Assembly (NCBI RefSeq): GCF_000346465.2
Contig: NC_034012.1
Coordinates: 4,817,655 to 4,881,654 of the forward strand
Reading direction: 5' to 3'
DNA length: 64,000 bases
Source: Prunus persica
Lineage: Eukaryota; Streptophyta; Magnoliopsida; Rosales; Rosaceae
In this document: piece after piece, positions 62,400 through 64,000 of the stretch
Position numbering within the stretch: position 1 is the first letter of the stretch
How the letters are laid out: every line of letters starts with the position of its first letter
Program-made: the position numbers and the translations under genes
The notes under the pieces: generated by a model
What the model saw: the letters and a program-made list of their open reading frames with translations, nothing else
The model's database searches: none
Told to the model about the DNA's origin: nothing

Positions 62400-62996
62400 A
62401 TTTTTGTTAAAAAGTAATGCACGCATTTGAAAGGGATCTGCACAATTTTAGAAAGCGTGGTGGAAGAAGAGGCTATGTCGGCTTGGGGTAAAAAATATCC
62501 CAGAAGGATAGCTCATGCCCTAGACAAGTCCTATTAGAAATGATTTTGAGTTTATTCTAGAATATAATCCAAGGAGTAGTGGCAGAAATTGTGGCTAAGA
62601 GGAATAAGCCAAGTCAGTGGAACTTAGACAAGTCGGCAACAATGCCTATAACTTTGCAAGCAATCTAGCAAAGTGGAACTAAGAGCTCACCAATCCAAGT
62701 CATCAAGGTGGCCACATGGAAGCCAATAGCCATATAAAGGCCAAAAGCCTTGTTTTATCAAGCAGGATATGAAGTAGTTAATAGCTACATCAGTGAAGAG
62801 CCAATAGCCCACAATTCCCAATTGCTACACCACGAGAAGGCCAACAGCCTGTAATCCTATGTACACAAAGCCATGTACTATTCTCCTCCAATCTAATAAA
62901 ATCACGTTATTTCAATTATTGCACTACTATTATAAACCCCTTCAGGCACAACCTAACAGTGCTATCAGAGCATCTAAAATCCAACAATTTCCATTA
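62400..62996. mobile_element. LTR-like insertion with a primer-site-like motif
   Basis: Compared with the related spacer at 59150-59185, about 590 extra bases are present here. They include an ending CACAACCTAACA followed by GTGCTATCAGAGC, which resembles an LTR end plus a tRNA-iMet primer site with one change. Parts resemble 40130-40328. It is probably the 5' end of a decayed copia element. The exact borders are not clear. Bases 62182-62399 are the upstream spacer of L. Confidence 0.5.
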
Positions 62997-63179
62997 TAGA
63001 GTCTACTGTATTCTGCATCTGCACATAGAAAATAGCACTGATATGTTCTTTTATGCTCCTACAGTGATGGAATATGGTCTCAGCTTTTGGAGAAGTGTTG
63101 AATACATTGGTTTAGGATGCAGACTTATTTATTATTATTTTCTACATTGGGCCAAACCCAACTATTTATTATTTACACT

Positions 63180-64000
63180 CTATTTCTGCCCAGATGGTAA
63201 AACAGGGATGCTTTGCTCATTTCTAAGGAAGTTACCAGGATCAACTAAGGTCTTTACATGAACAAGTCTCCTAAAGTTACTCTTGAAATACTTCAAACCC
63301 CAAATGCTTGCTTGTGCATAGCTTGTATTAGCATCATGGTTCCTCCCCAAGTCTAGATCCCTATAGTTCAAATAGACAGCTCTTGGGGACTTTGAAACAT
63401 GTGATGCCATGTAGGCATACACCCTTCTCATCCAGCTAATATGTTTCTCAGTTTCCTTGTCATCATCCCAAGTGACCAAATACTGGATTGCAAATATACT
63501 TCCATTTCTATGTGGGAAAGGAGTTTCTGAATCAGATATCTCACTCATTCTTCCACCGTAAGGTGTCAATATCAACTGGGATGTCTCTACTTCAAGTAGT
63601 CTTTGCCACAAACCTTCCAAGCCAGCTTGTGAAATGGGTTGCGTCACATTGTCCGATTTTGCTTTGAAGAAGCTCCTAGATGGCTGAGTCCTTTTCAGCA
63701 AAACTTCCAAATATTCGCTTATTGGGAAGCCAGCAAAGTACATCACAGACTGGATCCAACTCATTTCAGTGCAATTGCTGTGGTCTAAACTTAAGTCTGG
63801 GAACTTATCTTGCATCAAAAGGAGAGCTTCTCAACCGGTCCAGACACACGAATCATTAATAGTTTGCCATCAGTTGCACCGGCTTCATTTGCAACTTCCA
63901 CAACCAAATGTAAGAAAAGGTCTTCATGGAGCTTATCTGTTACACCTTCTTCTATGGCCAGAATGACTGCAAAGCTCGAGCCTCATCCTCCTCTGATAGC
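63180..64000 (-). pseudogene. BBE-like gene M, damaged, cut by the window end
   Basis: The C-terminal 212 codons (63180-63818) are open and end QSIPVLPSGQK. They contain MSWIQSVMYFAGFPISEY, SDNVTQPIS and [10 protein letters not shown]. The residue two before the catalytic Gln is Ala (FAIQYLV), unique in the array. Beyond 63818 the gene is broken: the frame changes within GPVEKLL, a large piece between the FAD domain and TDKLHEDLF is missing (VILA is followed directly by the EEGV segment near 63950), and the glycine run AIRGG is followed by TGA near 63985. The N-terminal half lies outside the window. Relic K is its nearest relative here. Confidence 0.85.

Overview
The window is nuclear DNA of a eudicot plant. 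Evidence: GT-AG introns in the first gene, large AT-rich spacers, many retroelement remains, and plant-only gene families. A woody rosid, perhaps Rosaceae, is a guess from overall impression and cannot be proved here.

Layout. (1) 145-6867, + strand: an eight-exon gene for a 1381-residue coiled-coil protein that I read as EMB1611/MEE22. (2) 7959-9510, + strand: a protein phosphatase 2C gene with a frameshift between its first two metal-binding motifs. (3) 9961-64000, - strand: a tandem array of intronless berberine-bridge-enzyme-like (BBE-like) flavoprotein genes. In Arabidopsis, PP2C, EMB1611/MEE22 and BBE-like genes (At2g34740, At2g34780, At2g34790/At2g34810) are also neighbours, so the block looks like conserved microsynteny with lineage-specific growth of the BBE part.

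The BBE array. I label copies A to M from left to right. Intact: A (9961), B (13370), D (17577), E (25230), G (35062), H (37864), J (57244), L (60539). Broken: C (15403, one-base frameshift), F (31270, solo-LTR insertion plus frameshifts and a nonsense codon), I (47362, copia insertion plus nonsense codons), K (59342, rearranged relic), M (63180, damaged and cut by the window end), and a short relic at 20878. A/B, D/E and F-M are three sub-clusters with shared flanks, so the array grew by local duplication. The two flavin-linking residues (His, Cys) are kept in every intact copy, while the pocket positions around the flavin differ by sub-cluster. D/E carry the full signature known from Arabidopsis BBE-like 15; the others do not. 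H has lost a conserved active-site histidine.

Mobile DNA. Several insertions can be delimited to the base by target-site duplications: a hAT-like MITE (19394-20231), a solo LTR inside gene F (31765-32237), two nested solo LTRs of one family in opposite orientation (40334-45305 containing 42301-44723), a deleted copia element inside gene I (47524-49793) and a near-complete Tnt1-like copia element upstream of gene I (51356-56545). A LINE fragment and several weaker relics are also present. A U2 snRNA-like gene with recognisable USE and TATA promoter elements lies between A and B (12405-12633).

The intact BBE-like proteins begin with signal peptides and probably act in the secretory pathway or cell wall. 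No wholly new system is evident. The most informative biology is the visible active-site divergence along one tandem array.
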